The notes beneath the pieces are model-generated. The model saw nothing but the letters and a program-made list of their open reading frames with translations. It did no database searches and was not told the origin of the DNA. 31,243 nt of DNA from CAMQRS01 sp964370065 (GTDB lineage Bacteria > Bacillota_I > Bacilli_A > Erysipelotrichales > Erysipelotrichaceae), in assembly GCA_964370065.1 (NCBI GenBank), contig CAYJGK010000021.1, positions 1 through 31,243 of the forward strand, in the 5' to 3' direction. Made by a program: the position numbers and the translations under genes. Positions 8,011-17,159 of this stretch are shown here, in pieces. Every line of letters starts with the position of its first letter. Position 1 is the stretch's first letter.

Positions 8011-9663
8011 ATGGCAATAGATGGAATTATATTACATTCTTTATGTAATGAATTAAAGGGGCACATCCCTTGTAAAATAAACAAAATACAACAGGTTTCA
8101 GACACTGAAATTCTTTTCACAATACGAAGTCAAAGTGGGAATCAAAAATTAATGATTTCTACTCATTCAAACTATAATCGTATTCACTTTACAAATAAAG
8201 CATACGATACACCTGATTATCCAAGTGCATTTTTAATGTTGCTACGCAAATATATTAATGGTGCCATTATCCGTAGTATGAAACAAGATGAGTTAGATCG
8301 TATTGTTCATTTTACAATTGAAACAAGAGATGACTTAGGGGACATGCAATCGATTACTATGGTTGTAGAATTAATGGGTAAATATGCAAATATTATATTG
8401 GTAAATGCACAAAACAAAATAATTGATGCATTAAAGCGGATTCCTCCTTTTGAAAACAGTGTACGCACCATTCATCCAGGAGCTGATTTTATACCCGTTG
8501 CAGCCCATCATGAAAAATTGAATCCTTTTACCTTACAAAAAGTGGATATCGAGCAATCATTGACTAAACAATTACAAGGGTTTTCTCCCTTATTAGCTAA
8601 AGAAGTCGTATATCGAATACAAACTGGGGAATCGTTTGAATCCATTATGCAAGCTATTCAAACATCCTCTCAAATATATTTTTATGATGATAGTAAAAAA
8701 GATGAATTTCATTTAATTGAATTAAAGCATTTACATATGCATGCCACAATCTCAAGCATTCAAGAAGCGATGGATTCTATGTATACAGATAAAGAAGAAC
8801 GCGTAAGAATCAAAGAACAAAGTGGTGATTTATTTAAAATTGCCCGCCAAGAATTAAAGAAAAATCAAAATAAATTAAAAAAATTAAATAGTACATTAGA
8901 AGATGCTAATCAATTAGAAACGTATCAGCAATATGGCGATTTATTATATGCCTATGCCTATCAAGTGCAAGGTCGATCCACTCAAGTGACTCTCCCCTCT
9001 TTTGAAGATGGAAGTGACATTATGATTCCTTTAGATGAGAAGTTAGATGTCAAACAAAACGCAAAGAAGTACTATCAAAAGTACACAAAATCTAAAACTG
9101 CACAAATTGAAGTAGCAAAACAAATTGCGATTACACAACAATGGATTACTTACTTTGAATCATTACTTGTACAACTTGAATATGTACAAGTGAGTGATGC
9201 ATTAGAAATACGCGAAGAATTAACACAGTTAAACTTTGTAAAAAGACGTCAACAACGTCAACGACGTAAAAAGAAAAAACAAGTTCCTAACTTTATTCAT
9301 TTGCGAGTAGATCAAATTGATATTTATGTCGGAAAAAACAATATACAAAATGATTACATTACATTTAAACAAGCACGAAAACATCACTTATGGTTTCATG
9401 CAAAAGATATTCATGGGAGTCATGTTGTCGTTGCTAGCGAAGTGGCCGATGAAAAACTGATGCGGATAGCTGCTATGTTTGCCGCCTATTATTCAAATGG
9501 TCGTTTATCTAGTAGCGTTCCTGTGAATTATTGCTTCGTGAAGCAATTACGTAAACCAAATCAAGCTGCATTAGGGTTAGTCACATTAACAAACTATAAA
9601 ACAATGTATATTGACCCTGACAAACAAATGATTCAATCCTATTTACAAGAATACAGTATTTAA
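8011..9663 (+). CDS. rqcH: Rqc2/RqcH homologue (NFACT protein)
   Basis: RqcH binds stalled 50S subunits carrying peptidyl-tRNA and adds C-terminal alanine tails that mark the nascent chain for degradation. The 550-residue protein has the NFACT-N domain with the ELDR motif (D96-R97), which matches the Asp-Arg pair needed for tailing in B. subtilis RqcH. Helix-hairpin-helix and coiled-coil segments (about 260-410) follow. The C-terminal NFACT-R domain has HLWFHAKDIHGSHVVVAS. Older annotations call this family fibronectin-binding protein A. The start is supported by GGTGAT, a modest ribosome binding site. dacA follows after 17 bases in the same operon. mutS2, whose product makes the substrate of RqcH, lies about 3.4 kb to the left. 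Confidence 0.95.
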   Translation: MAIDGIILHSLCNELKGHIPCKINKIQQVSDTEILFTIRSQSGNQKLMISTHSNYNRIHFTNKAYDTPDYPSAFLMLLRKYINGAIIRSMKQDELDRIVHFTIETRDDLGDMQSITMVVELMGKYANIILVNAQNKIIDALKRIPPFENSVRTIHPGADFIPVAAHHEKLNPFTLQKVDIEQSLTKQLQGFSPLLAKEVVYRIQTGESFESIMQAIQTSSQIYFYDDSKKDEFHLIELKHLHMHATISSIQEAMDSMYTDKEERVRIKEQSGDLFKIARQELKKNQNKLKKLNSTLEDANQLETYQQYGDLLYAYAYQVQGRSTQVTLPSFEDGSDIMIPLDEKLDVKQNAKKYYQKYTKSKTAQIEVAKQIAITQQWITYFESLLVQLEYVQVSDALEIREELTQLNFVKRRQQRQRRKKKKQVPNFIHLRVDQIDIYVGKNNIQNDYITFKQARKHHLWFHAKDIHGSHVVVASEVADEKLMRIAAMFAAYYSNGRLSSSVPVNYCFVKQLRKPNQAALGLVTLTNYKTMYIDPDKQMIQSYLQEYSI

Positions 9664-9680
9664 TAGAAAGAGAGATTAGA

Positions 9681-10994
9681 ATGAAAAAATCAATCATAAG
9701 TTTACTGGCATGTTTATTATTGCTACTGCCAACAAATAGTGTGATTCACGCGATGGAATACAGTGAATCAGCACAACATGAAAATGCACAAGGTGTTGTC
9801 TTAATTAACTTAAATACGAATACCGTTGTCTATGAGGACCATGCTAATACACAATATATTCCTGCTTCATTAACTAAAGTCATGACCTTTATTGTGGCTA
9901 CTGAATTAGAATCTGACTTAGATAGAAAATTAACTGCTCCTTTATCTGTGTTTAATGAACTAGTTGCTTATAATGCGAGTAATGCCGGATTTATAGTAGA
10001 TGAAGAAATCAGTGTTCGCGACTTATTATATGGTTTAATTTTACCATCAGGATGCGATGCTGCTGCCATTTTAGCGACAACTTTAACAAATCATAACACG
10101 GATGAATTCATTGACTTAATGAATGCGAAGGCAAAAGAAATTGGAGCAACCAATACTCACTTTGGAGATGTACATGGCTTAGATAATACAAATTCTTATA
10201 CCACAGCACAGGATATGGCATTAATTACACAACACGCGATGGAAAACCCATTATTTATGGAAATCGCAAGTACTACAACTTATGATTTATCAGCTACCAA
10301 CTTGCAGCAAGCAAGAACTATTGTGCATACGAATAGTATGTTGTTTAGTGGATCTATTCACTACAATCCATTAGTCAGTGGAATAAAAACAGGAACAACC
10401 GGAAATTATGATAAAAATCTAGTCACAGTAGCTTCAAAAGATGGTGTTGACTACTTATTAGTCTTACTTGCTTCCCCTTCTGTTAACAGTGCTGGACAGC
10501 CTGTAGAAGGTACTTATGACGATACAACAGCCCTATATGATTGGGCCTTTACTAATTTAGGACTGCATACTTTACTGGAACAAGAAGAAACAATACAAGA
10601 AGTAGACATTCAATTTGGAGAAGGTAGTGATACGATAATAGGGGTCGCAAAAGACCACTTAGAAATTATTTTAAATAACGAAGTAGATTTAACACAAATT
10701 ACACCTAAAGTAACAATGGAAGAGCAACTAACTGCTCCTATTGAAAAAGGAACTACAATTGGGAGCATCCAATATACTTACAATGAAGAAGTGATTGCCA
10801 CTATGGATATTGTGGCTTCACAGACTATTCAAAAAAGTATGTTTAAAATGGTGATTCACTATGGAGGCATGGCACTAGTTTGGTTAGTTGGATTAGCCGT
10901 GATTTTCGTTTTTGTTTTACTTGGATTAAGACAATATAATAAACGTAATCGATACCGTTCCAAAAAATATTCAAGAAGAGGTAGAAGATGGTAA
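9681..10994 (+). CDS. dacA: D-alanyl-D-alanine carboxypeptidase (PBP5/DacA type)
   Basis: This low-molecular-weight penicillin-binding protein trims the terminal D-Ala of peptidoglycan stem peptides outside the cell. The 437-residue protein has a signal peptide (1-24, ending VIHA). The SLTK active site is S63/K66, the second motif is SGC (123-125) in place of the usual SGN, and KTG is at 236-238. A beta-rich C-terminal domain follows (about 290-380). It ends in a membrane segment (near 393-417) and a very basic cytoplasmic tail, so it is anchored by a true transmembrane helix rather than an amphipathic one. AAGAGAGATTAGA precedes the ATG. It is cotranscribed with rqcH and is followed by a strong terminator. 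Confidence 0.94.
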   Translation: MKKSIISLLACLLLLLPTNSVIHAMEYSESAQHENAQGVVLINLNTNTVVYEDHANTQYIPASLTKVMTFIVATELESDLDRKLTAPLSVFNELVAYNASNAGFIVDEEISVRDLLYGLILPSGCDAAAILATTLTNHNTDEFIDLMNAKAKEIGATNTHFGDVHGLDNTNSYTTAQDMALITQHAMENPLFMEIASTTTYDLSATNLQQARTIVHTNSMLFSGSIHYNPLVSGIKTGTTGNYDKNLVTVASKDGVDYLLVLLASPSVNSAGQPVEGTYDDTTALYDWAFTNLGLHTLLEQEETIQEVDIQFGEGSDTIIGVAKDHLEIILNNEVDLTQITPKVTMEEQLTAPIEKGTTIGSIQYTYNEEVIATMDIVASQTIQKSMFKMVIHYGGMALVWLVGLAVIFVFVLLGLRQYNKRNRYRSKKYSRRGRRW

Positions 10995-11030
10995 AAAAAG
11001 CAGCAAACATGAGTTTGTTGCTTTTTTAAT
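10993..11030 (+). terminator. Strong intrinsic terminator of rqcH-dacA
   Basis: The stem AAAAAAGCAGCAAAC / GTTTGTTGCTTTTTT has one G-T wobble and the loop ATGA, and is followed by T-rich sequence. The stem begins within the dacA TAA codon (10992-10994). Confidence 0.9.
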
Positions 11031-11056
11031 TTAAGTTACATATTTTTTGAATGTAT

Positions 11057-11080
11057 AAAATAAACACGTTTGTTTATTTT
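11057..11080 (-). terminator. Probable ppaC terminator hairpin
   Basis: AAAATAAACA and TGTTTATTTT form a 10-bp AT-rich stem around CGTT, containing the ppaC stop codon (11074-11076). On the minus strand the stem ends in TTTATTTTATA with no longer T-run, so it may be weak. Confidence 0.5.
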
Positions 11081-12687
11081 AATAATGTCGCAATTTTAGG
11101 AATAATCTGTTTTTTTCTTGACAATAGTCCTGCTAAGTAATCGTCATTATCTGTATCGTTGGTGAATTCTTCTTCAATGACACTTGATAATTTACCAGTA
11201 AACATAAACTTGCTTCCCTTTCCTTCTACATTAGAGAATACCATCATTAATAAATCGTATTTAAAGCGATTGTTTTCTACTTCTAGAAACGACTGAAATT
11301 CTTCTTGCACATTATTAATACATGTTAAATCAAAGATATTCGTTTGCCCGATAGCGATATGAAATCCATCTAATTCATACTCTTTGAAATCGGTATACAA
11401 TAATTCATTGTGCTCTTTACCCGTAATATTGGCTGTCTTCTCAAACATTTCTTTTGCCAAAGCGCATAAATCAAAGTTATATAACTTCGCTAAGTGATTA
11501 GCTGTATCAATATCTGTTTGCGTGCAAGTCGGTGAATTAAAATTCATCGTATCTGAGATGATAGCACAACACAATATCCCTGCAATTTCTTTTGGAATCT
11601 CTATAAAGTGTTCACGATATAAGCCAGCAATAATTGTACAAGTGCTTCCTACATTTGAATTTCTAAAAATGATTGGGTTATTTGTTTCAATATCACCAAT
11701 CCTATGATGATCAATGATTTCTAAAATATTAGCATATTCAATATCATCAATAGTTTGACTTTTCTCATTATGATCCACTAAAATAAAATCTTTTTTATGA
11801 TAAGACAACAAATGATAACGTGCGACTGAACCGATAACTTCATCATTTAAATAGACAGGATAATTTCTATATCTTGTTTTCAACATAACTTTTCCTGCAT
11901 CTTCTACATATTCATTACCATTAAAAGAAACCATACTCGACATAGGATGCATAATTAAATTTACAGGAATACTACGATAAATCATTTGCAGTATTTTCAT
12001 AACATTATAGTTTGTGGAAATTAATGAAACCCCCATTTCTTTTGCCATTTTAATAGTAAACGCACTTGGCATGTAGTTCTCTGAAATAGCAATTGCTGCA
12101 CACCCTTTTGACATACATTTAATCATAGTGTCTTCATTATCACTTAAAACCATAATAGCCCCTACTAAATCTCTTGACATTAATTGATTATCACTAATCC
12201 GTACATATCCACTACGTTCTAAGTTTCCTTCATGAATAAAAGTCCCTTTTAATGATTTGACTAAGTTTTCAAGTGGCGTCTCTTTTAAAATATCTTTTGT
12301 GATATTTAAATCCTGCATTTGTATTTTAGAAACATCAGACATTGTTGTTAATCCTACCATTTTCCCTGCTTGGTTCACAACGTATATCGTTTTTGTTTTA
12401 TGTTCTAAACATAAATCCCAAACGCGACGTAAGGTGTCATATTCATACGCTGTAATAGGAGGATCCATATCGATTTCTTTTAAACTTGCCTTTGCGCTAG
12501 TCATTAATTCAGGTGCTGCCACATTAAATTTATTTAATATAAACTCTGTTTCAGCGTTTACTTTTCCCAAACGAATGGCCTTAGCATCTTGCTTTAATTC
12601 ACTTTTTAAATGTGCATAAGCAATAGCTGCACATATTGAATCACTATCTGGATTCTTGTGTCCCGTAATATAAACTGTTTTATTCAT
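11074..12687 (-). CDS. ppaC: Manganese-dependent family II inorganic pyrophosphatase with CBS/DRTGG regulatory insert
   Basis: This cytosolic enzyme hydrolyses pyrophosphate and so pulls biosynthetic reactions forward. The N-terminal DHH domain has GHKNPDSDSI. An insert at about 70-300 shows two CBS repeats (one is VVNQAGKMVGLTTMSDVSK) flanking a DRTGG domain. The DHH fold then resumes with IIDHHRIGD and SNVGSTCTIIAGL, and a DHHA2 domain ends the protein. In family members with this insert, AMP and ADP inhibit and ATP or diadenosine polyphosphates activate, so energy control is likely. An ATG at 12693 is in frame, but it lies one base after GAGGTG; the ATG at 12687 has ideal spacing and is chosen (537 residues). 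Confidence 0.93.
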   Translation of the reverse strand: MNKTVYITGHKNPDSDSICAAIAYAHLKSELKQDAKAIRLGKVNAETEFILNKFNVAAPELMTSAKASLKEIDMDPPITAYEYDTLRRVWDLCLEHKTKTIYVVNQAGKMVGLTTMSDVSKIQMQDLNITKDILKETPLENLVKSLKGTFIHEGNLERSGYVRISDNQLMSRDLVGAIMVLSDNEDTMIKCMSKGCAAIAISENYMPSAFTIKMAKEMGVSLISTNYNVMKILQMIYRSIPVNLIMHPMSSMVSFNGNEYVEDAGKVMLKTRYRNYPVYLNDEVIGSVARYHLLSYHKKDFILVDHNEKSQTIDDIEYANILEIIDHHRIGDIETNNPIIFRNSNVGSTCTIIAGLYREHFIEIPKEIAGILCCAIISDTMNFNSPTCTQTDIDTANHLAKLYNFDLCALAKEMFEKTANITGKEHNELLYTDFKEYELDGFHIAIGQTNIFDLTCINNVQEEFQSFLEVENNRFKYDLLMMVFSNVEGKGSKFMFTGKLSSVIEEEFTNDTDNDDYLAGLLSRKKQIIPKIATLLK

Positions 12688-12706
12688 ATCCATTCACCTC
12701 TTTACT

Positions 12707-12736
12707 ATCATACTATAAATAATATGCATTTGTCAT
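12707..12736 (-). promoter_or_regulatory. Candidate ppaC promoter
   Basis: On the minus strand ATGACA (12731-12736) and TATGAT (12707-12712) are 18 bases apart, with the start codon about 20 bases downstream. Confidence 0.5.
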
Positions 12737-12785
12737 ATCTTTTCCATTAAACAAATTTATTTTTATTGTTCCTTGAATAAGTTTC

Positions 12786-12814
12786 TTTGCATTTTTATTC
12801 ATTACGACTATAAT
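12786..12814 (+). promoter_or_regulatory. Candidate promoter of the MATE gene
   Basis: TTTGCA (12786-12791) and TATAAT (12809-12814) are 17 bases apart. A purine-rich AAAAGGATGGGG ribosome binding site follows before the ATG at 12841. Confidence 0.55.
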
Positions 12815-12840
12815 AAATACGTTAAAAGGATGGGGTTTAT

Positions 12841-14193
12841 ATGTTTAATAAAAAAATATTTATCAATGGAATTTTGATGATTGGTTTACCAATTGTCATT
12901 CAACAGGTGATTGCATTAAGTTTAAATATGATTGATACATTTATGATTGGTAGTGTAGGCGTGTATGAATTAGCCGCAGTAGGGGCATCTAATAAGATTT
13001 ACTTCATTTTTTCTATTATCTGTTTTGGATTGTATAGCGGTTCTACCATTTTTGTATCGCAATATTATGGAATAAAAGATATACACTCCATCCGTAAAGT
13101 TATGAAAATAGAATTATTGATAGGTATCACATTAAGTGTATTCACTACTTTAATTACTTTCTTTTTCAAAGAACAATTGTTATCTTTATTCACAAATGAT
13201 CCAAAAGTCATCACTTTAGGTAATGAATACTTAAGTATTGCTTTATTTACTTATTTACCTATCTCTATTTCTTTTGCTTTTTCATTCAATTCCAGAAGTA
13301 TCCATCAACTAAAAACAATTACCTTGATTTCAGCTACAGCTATCATGATTAATACAGCATTGAATTATGGACTCATCTTTGGGCACTTTAATTTTCCTAC
13401 CTTGGGTGTACAAGGAGCCGCTTTAGCTACCTTAATTGCTCGTTTAGTGGAATTAATCTTCATTCTAACGTATATTTATCGCACTGAGAATCACCCACTT
13501 GCTATTCCTATAAAAAGTGGCTTGTCTATTGATTTTACACTTATGAAAAAAATATTATCTACATCCATTCCTGTTATTATTAGTGAAAGTGCTTGGAGCA
13601 TTGGTATTACCACTTGTTTTATTGCTTATGGTTTATTAGGAACAAGTGCTTTAGCAGTCGTACAAGTAGCTGGTTCGATTAACGATCTATTTCAATGCAT
13701 CTTTTTTGGTTTAGGCAATGCTGCAGCTGTTATGATTGGAAATGAACTAGGAAAAAACAATAAAAACATGGCCTATGAATATGGCAAAAAATTCATTACA
13801 ATCAACTTATGTTTATGTTTATTTATGACAATCGCTTTATTATCATTACGTGACTTAATTACTACTGTATACAGTTATGATCCAGTCACAACGACTCTAT
13901 TGAATCAATCACTCCTTGTGTATGCCTTATATATTACACCAAAAATGATGTCTTATGTACAAATCTGTGGTGTATTACGAAGTGGTGGAGACACTCGCTT
14001 TTGTATGGTTTGGGACGTCCTAAGTATTTGGTGTGTATCTGTTCCTTTAGCATTCATTAGTGTACTCGTATTCAAACTACCTTTACCACTTGTTATTGCT
14101 ATTTCATTTTTAGATGAAATCGTGAAAGCATGTGCCACACTTCATCGTTTCTTTAGTAAAAAATGGATTCACAATGTAATTAAAACATCATAA
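12841..14193 (+). CDS. MATE family multidrug/Na+ antiporter
   Basis: This is a 450-residue polytopic membrane protein with about 12 hydrophobic segments in two related halves, the MATE/NorM layout. Family-like stretches include GLPIVIQQVIALSLNMIDTF at the N-terminus, VSQYYGIKD after helix 2, and GVQGAALATLIARLVE near residue 190. The second half has LGNAAAVMIGNELGKNN. It is expected to export cationic drugs or metabolites using a Na+ or H+ gradient. The substrate is unknown. It stands alone, with its own promoter, divergent from ppaC and just before the arginine operon leader. No clear terminator separates it from the arginine promoter. Confidence 0.92.
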   Translation: MFNKKIFINGILMIGLPIVIQQVIALSLNMIDTFMIGSVGVYELAAVGASNKIYFIFSIICFGLYSGSTIFVSQYYGIKDIHSIRKVMKIELLIGITLSVFTTLITFFFKEQLLSLFTNDPKVITLGNEYLSIALFTYLPISISFAFSFNSRSIHQLKTITLISATAIMINTALNYGLIFGHFNFPTLGVQGAALATLIARLVELIFILTYIYRTENHPLAIPIKSGLSIDFTLMKKILSTSIPVIISESAWSIGITTCFIAYGLLGTSALAVVQVAGSINDLFQCIFFGLGNAAAVMIGNELGKNNKNMAYEYGKKFITINLCLCLFMTIALLSLRDLITTVYSYDPVTTTLLNQSLLVYALYITPKMMSYVQICGVLRSGGDTRFCMVWDVLSIWCVSVPLAFISVLVFKLPLPLVIAISFLDEIVKACATLHRFFSKKWIHNVIKTS

Positions 14194-14246
14194 TGTCTCT
14201 ATTTATTCCTTCCTTTATCACAAAATGAAAAAACATACATTTATAG

Positions 14247-14275
14247 TTGACTTTATTTTCATAAAAATGTAATAT
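14247..14275 (+). promoter_or_regulatory. Promoter of the arginine operon
   Basis: TTGACT (14247-14252) and TAATAT (14270-14275) are exactly 17 bases apart, which places the transcription start near 14282, directly before the T-box leader. Confidence 0.75.
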
Positions 14276-14283
14276 ATTTACAT
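14267..14283. repeat. Palindrome over the arginine promoter -10 and start site
   Basis: ATGTAA and TTACAT are perfect inverted repeats spaced by five bases (TATAT). They cover the -10 box and the predicted transcription start. This could be a repressor operator or simply AT-rich chance sequence. Confidence 0.35.
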
Positions 14284-14520
14284 GTAATAGATTGTAGACT
14301 AGGAAAGTACAAGTTTGGTGATTGCTAGCGAGATGAGAAATGGTGGAAGCTCATTGAATGTGAAAACTTTGGAAACGCACCTAAGAGATTTTATGTGAAT
14401 ACATAGCATAAGACGTAAATCCAACGTTATGGATGAGTGGCTTTAACATGAAAGCAATTGAAGTGGTACCACGTTTTTAACAGACGTCTTCGGGGAATTT
14501 TTTCCGAGGGCGTCTTTTTT
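14282..14520 (+). promoter_or_regulatory. T-box riboswitch leader, arginine-specific
   Basis: Stem I: TAGG (14300-14303) pairs with CCTA (14380-14383). The specifier loop has AGTA (14306-14309) opposite GAA (14372-14374), the loop E pattern. CAAGTTT (14310-14316) pairs with AAACTTTG. The codon CGC (14376-14378, Arg) sits in the expected place with a purine after it. The apical part has GATGAG...CTCAT around AATGGTGGAAG. The T-box GAAGTGGTACCACG (14460-14473) can form the antiterminator: GAAG with CTTC (14488-14491) and ACG with CGT, leaving the TGGTACC bulge. The competing terminator is AGACGTCTTCGG (14482-14493) with CCGAGGGCGTCT (14504-14515) plus a T-run. Uncharged tRNA-Arg should stabilise antitermination and switch on the seven arg genes. 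Confidence 0.95.
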
Positions 14521-14542
14521 ATTGAAATAGGAGGAAAGTAAA

Positions 14543-15754
14543 ATGAACAAACAATTTAAAAAAATCGTATTAGCATATTCTGGAGGGTTAGATACTAGTA
14601 TTATGATCCACTGGTTAAAAGAAAACTATGATAATCCTGAAATTATCGCTGTTTCAGGAGATGTTGGACAAAGTGATGAATTAGATGGATTAGAAGAAAA
14701 AGCATTAGCCACTGGAGCTAGTAAATGCTATATCTTAGATTTAAAAGATGAATTCGTAGAAGATTTTATCTTTCCTTGTTTAAAAGCACAAGCTAAATAT
14801 GAAGATGTATATTTATTAGGAACTGCTTTTGCTCGCCCCATTATTGGTAAAGGGTTAGTCGATATCGCAATGAAAGAAGGTGCCGATGCCATTTGTCATG
14901 GATGTACTGGTAAAGGAAATGATCAAGTACGTTTTGAATTAGCCATTAAAGCATTTGCACCAGATATGGCTATCATTGCCCCATGGAGAACTTGGGAGTT
15001 AAAATCTAGAGAAGAAGAAATTGAATACGCTGAAGCAAGAAATATTCCATTAAAAATTAAAAGAGAGACGAATTATTCAAAAGATAAAAATATTTGGCAT
15101 TTATCACACGAAGGATTAGATTTAGAAGATCCAATGAATGAACCAAAATATGATGAAATCTTAGAACTAGGTGTCACTCCAGAGAACGCTCCAGATGTCG
15201 CTACCTATGTGACACTAACTTTTGAAAAAGGTGTTCCCGTTGCTTTAGATGGAAATAAAATGAGTGGACAAGAATTGTTATTAGCTTTGAATAAAATTGG
15301 AGGTGCCAATGGAATTGGTACTATCGATATGGTAGAAAATAGATTAGTAGGAATGAAAAGTAGAGGTGTGTATGAAACACCAGGTGGAACAATCTTATAT
15401 AAAGGACATGAATTATTAAAATCGATTACTATGGATAAAGAAACACAACACTTTATGCAACATGTAAGTATAAAGTTTGGTGAATTGTTATATAACGGAC
15501 AATGGTTTACTCCATTAAGAGAAGCCTTAAGTGCATTTGTTGATAGTGCTAATGAAAATGTAAATGGATGTGTAAAATTAAAATTATATAAAGGAAATTT
15601 ATCAAGTGCAGGAATGGAAAGTCCAACTACTCTATACTCTGAGCAAATTGCTTCATTTGGAGAAGATGATTCATATGATCAAAATGATGCTGCTGGGTTC
15701 ATTAACTTATATGGCTTACCAATTAAGGTAAAAGCCATGATGCATAAAAAGTAA
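14543..15754 (+). CDS. argG: Argininosuccinate synthase
   Basis: ArgG joins citrulline and aspartate with ATP, the penultimate step of arginine synthesis. The 403-residue protein starts with the N-type ATP pyrophosphatase loop AYSGGLDTS (11-19). The DVGQ, HGCTGKGNDQVRFE and APWRTW blocks and the C-terminal tetramerisation region follow. It is the first gene after the T-box terminator, with AGGAGG 8-9 bases before the ATG. argH begins 25 bases after the stop. Confidence 0.97.
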   Translation: MNKQFKKIVLAYSGGLDTSIMIHWLKENYDNPEIIAVSGDVGQSDELDGLEEKALATGASKCYILDLKDEFVEDFIFPCLKAQAKYEDVYLLGTAFARPIIGKGLVDIAMKEGADAICHGCTGKGNDQVRFELAIKAFAPDMAIIAPWRTWELKSREEEIEYAEARNIPLKIKRETNYSKDKNIWHLSHEGLDLEDPMNEPKYDEILELGVTPENAPDVATYVTLTFEKGVPVALDGNKMSGQELLLALNKIGGANGIGTIDMVENRLVGMKSRGVYETPGGTILYKGHELLKSITMDKETQHFMQHVSIKFGELLYNGQWFTPLREALSAFVDSANENVNGCVKLKLYKGNLSSAGMESPTTLYSEQIASFGEDDSYDQNDAAGFINLYGLPIKVKAMMHKK

Positions 15755-15779
15755 AATAATTTATAAGGGAGAACAAATC

Positions 15780-17159
15780 ATGAAATTATGGGATGCAAGA
15801 TTTAATAAAGAAGCGGATCAACGCTTAAATGATTTTAATTCAAGTATTGCTGTTGATCATTTAATGTATGCACAAGATATTCAAGGAAGCATTGCTCATG
15901 TAACAATGCTAGGAAAACAAGGTATTATTCCTAATGAAGATGCCCTATTAATTAAGCAAACATTACTAGACATTAAACAAGATATTGAAACACAACAATT
16001 AACTTTCAATGAACAGGCGGAGGATATCCACATGTTCATTGAAGCCCAGCTAACAAGTAGAATTGGTGATGCCGGAAAAAGATTACATACTGCTCGTAGT
16101 CGTAATGATCAAGTGGCAACTGACTTCCGTTTGTATTCTATGCAGGAATGTACGCATATTCAGCATTTATTAAAAGAATTTATGCAAACCTTAATACACC
16201 TAGCACAAATGCATACAACAACGATTATGCCTGGTTATACTCATTTACAACGTGCACAACCCATTACCTTTGCACATCATTTAATGGCCTATGTGGAAAT
16301 GTTTAAACGTGATATCTCTCGCTTTGAAGATGCCATTACACGATGTAATGTATCCCCTTTAGGATGTGGTGCACTGGCTTCTACTACGTATCCTATTGAT
16401 CGCAAGATGACTGCCCAAGAATTAGGATTTGACAGTGCCTGTTTCAATTCTTTAGATGGAGTAAGCGATCGAGATTTCGCCATTGAAATGGCAAGTGCTA
16501 TTAGTATTAGTATGATGCATTTATCAAGATTGAGTGAAGAAGTTATTTTATGGTGTTCTTGGGAATTTAAATTCATTGAACTAGATGATGCTTTTGCAAC
16601 AGGTAGTAGCATTATGCCACAAAAGAAAAATCCTGATGTATGCGAATTAATTCGTGGAAAGAGTGGAAGAACATTTGGCAATTTACAGACCTTATTAGTC
16701 ATGATGAAAGGTTTATCTTTAGCTTATAATAAAGATATGCAAGAAGACAAAGAAGCACTATTTGATAGTTTTAAAACCATTCAATTATGCTTGACTACCA
16801 TCATTCCTATGATTGCTACATGCAAAGTGAACAAAGAAAATATGCTAGCGGCTAGTGCAAAGGGATTTATTAATGCAACAGATTGTGCAGACTACTTAAC
16901 TAAAAAAGGTATGCCATTTAGAAGTGCTTATGGTGTCATCGGTAAATTAGTAAGTGCTGCAATGAGTAAAGATAAAGTATTAGAAGAATTAACATTAGAT
17001 GAATATAAGGAAGCATGTTCACTATTTGAAGAAGACATTTATGAAGCCATCGCTTTAACAACTTGTGTCAATAAACGTAATGTATTAGGAGGACCAAGTG
17101 AAGAAGTGGTCAATAAGCATATACAAGCTACTTTAATGTGGTTAAAGGAGAATGCGTAA
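15780..17159 (+). CDS. argH: Argininosuccinate lyase
   Basis: ArgH cleaves argininosuccinate to arginine and fumarate, the last step of the pathway. The 459-residue protein carries the superfamily signature GSSIMPQKKNP (around 277-287), an N-terminal HTARSRNDQVATD block and TIMPGYTHLQRAQPI. These are the three conserved regions that form the tetramer active site. AAGGGAG lies before the ATG. Its stop codon overlaps the argC start by one base (TAATG), so the two are translationally coupled. Confidence 0.97.
   Translation: MKLWDARFNKEADQRLNDFNSSIAVDHLMYAQDIQGSIAHVTMLGKQGIIPNEDALLIKQTLLDIKQDIETQQLTFNEQAEDIHMFIEAQLTSRIGDAGKRLHTARSRNDQVATDFRLYSMQECTHIQHLLKEFMQTLIHLAQMHTTTIMPGYTHLQRAQPITFAHHLMAYVEMFKRDISRFEDAITRCNVSPLGCGALASTTYPIDRKMTAQELGFDSACFNSLDGVSDRDFAIEMASAISISMMHLSRLSEEVILWCSWEFKFIELDDAFATGSSIMPQKKNPDVCELIRGKSGRTFGNLQTLLVMMKGLSLAYNKDMQEDKEALFDSFKTIQLCLTTIIPMIATCKVNKENMLAASAKGFINATDCADYLTKKGMPFRSAYGVIGKLVSAAMSKDKVLEELTLDEYKEACSLFEEDIYEAIALTTCVNKRNVLGGPSEEVVNKHIQATLMWLKENA

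Noticed and set aside
10050..10060. SGC instead of SGN in the DacA second motif, considered as an inactivating change
   Set aside because: Variation at this position (SGY, SGC) is seen in Firmicute DacA-like proteins and the other catalytic motifs are intact.
12257..12619. 120-codon open frame on the plus strand inside ppaC
   Set aside because: Antisense shadow of a strongly supported gene; no ribosome binding site or recognisable domain.
14194..14246. Possible terminator of the MATE gene in the AT-rich stretch after its stop
   Set aside because: Only long-loop, weak AT pairings are found; nothing that could be called a terminator.
16289..16702. 137-codon open frame antisense to argH
   Set aside because: It covers the conserved ArgH signature on the other strand; no independent support.
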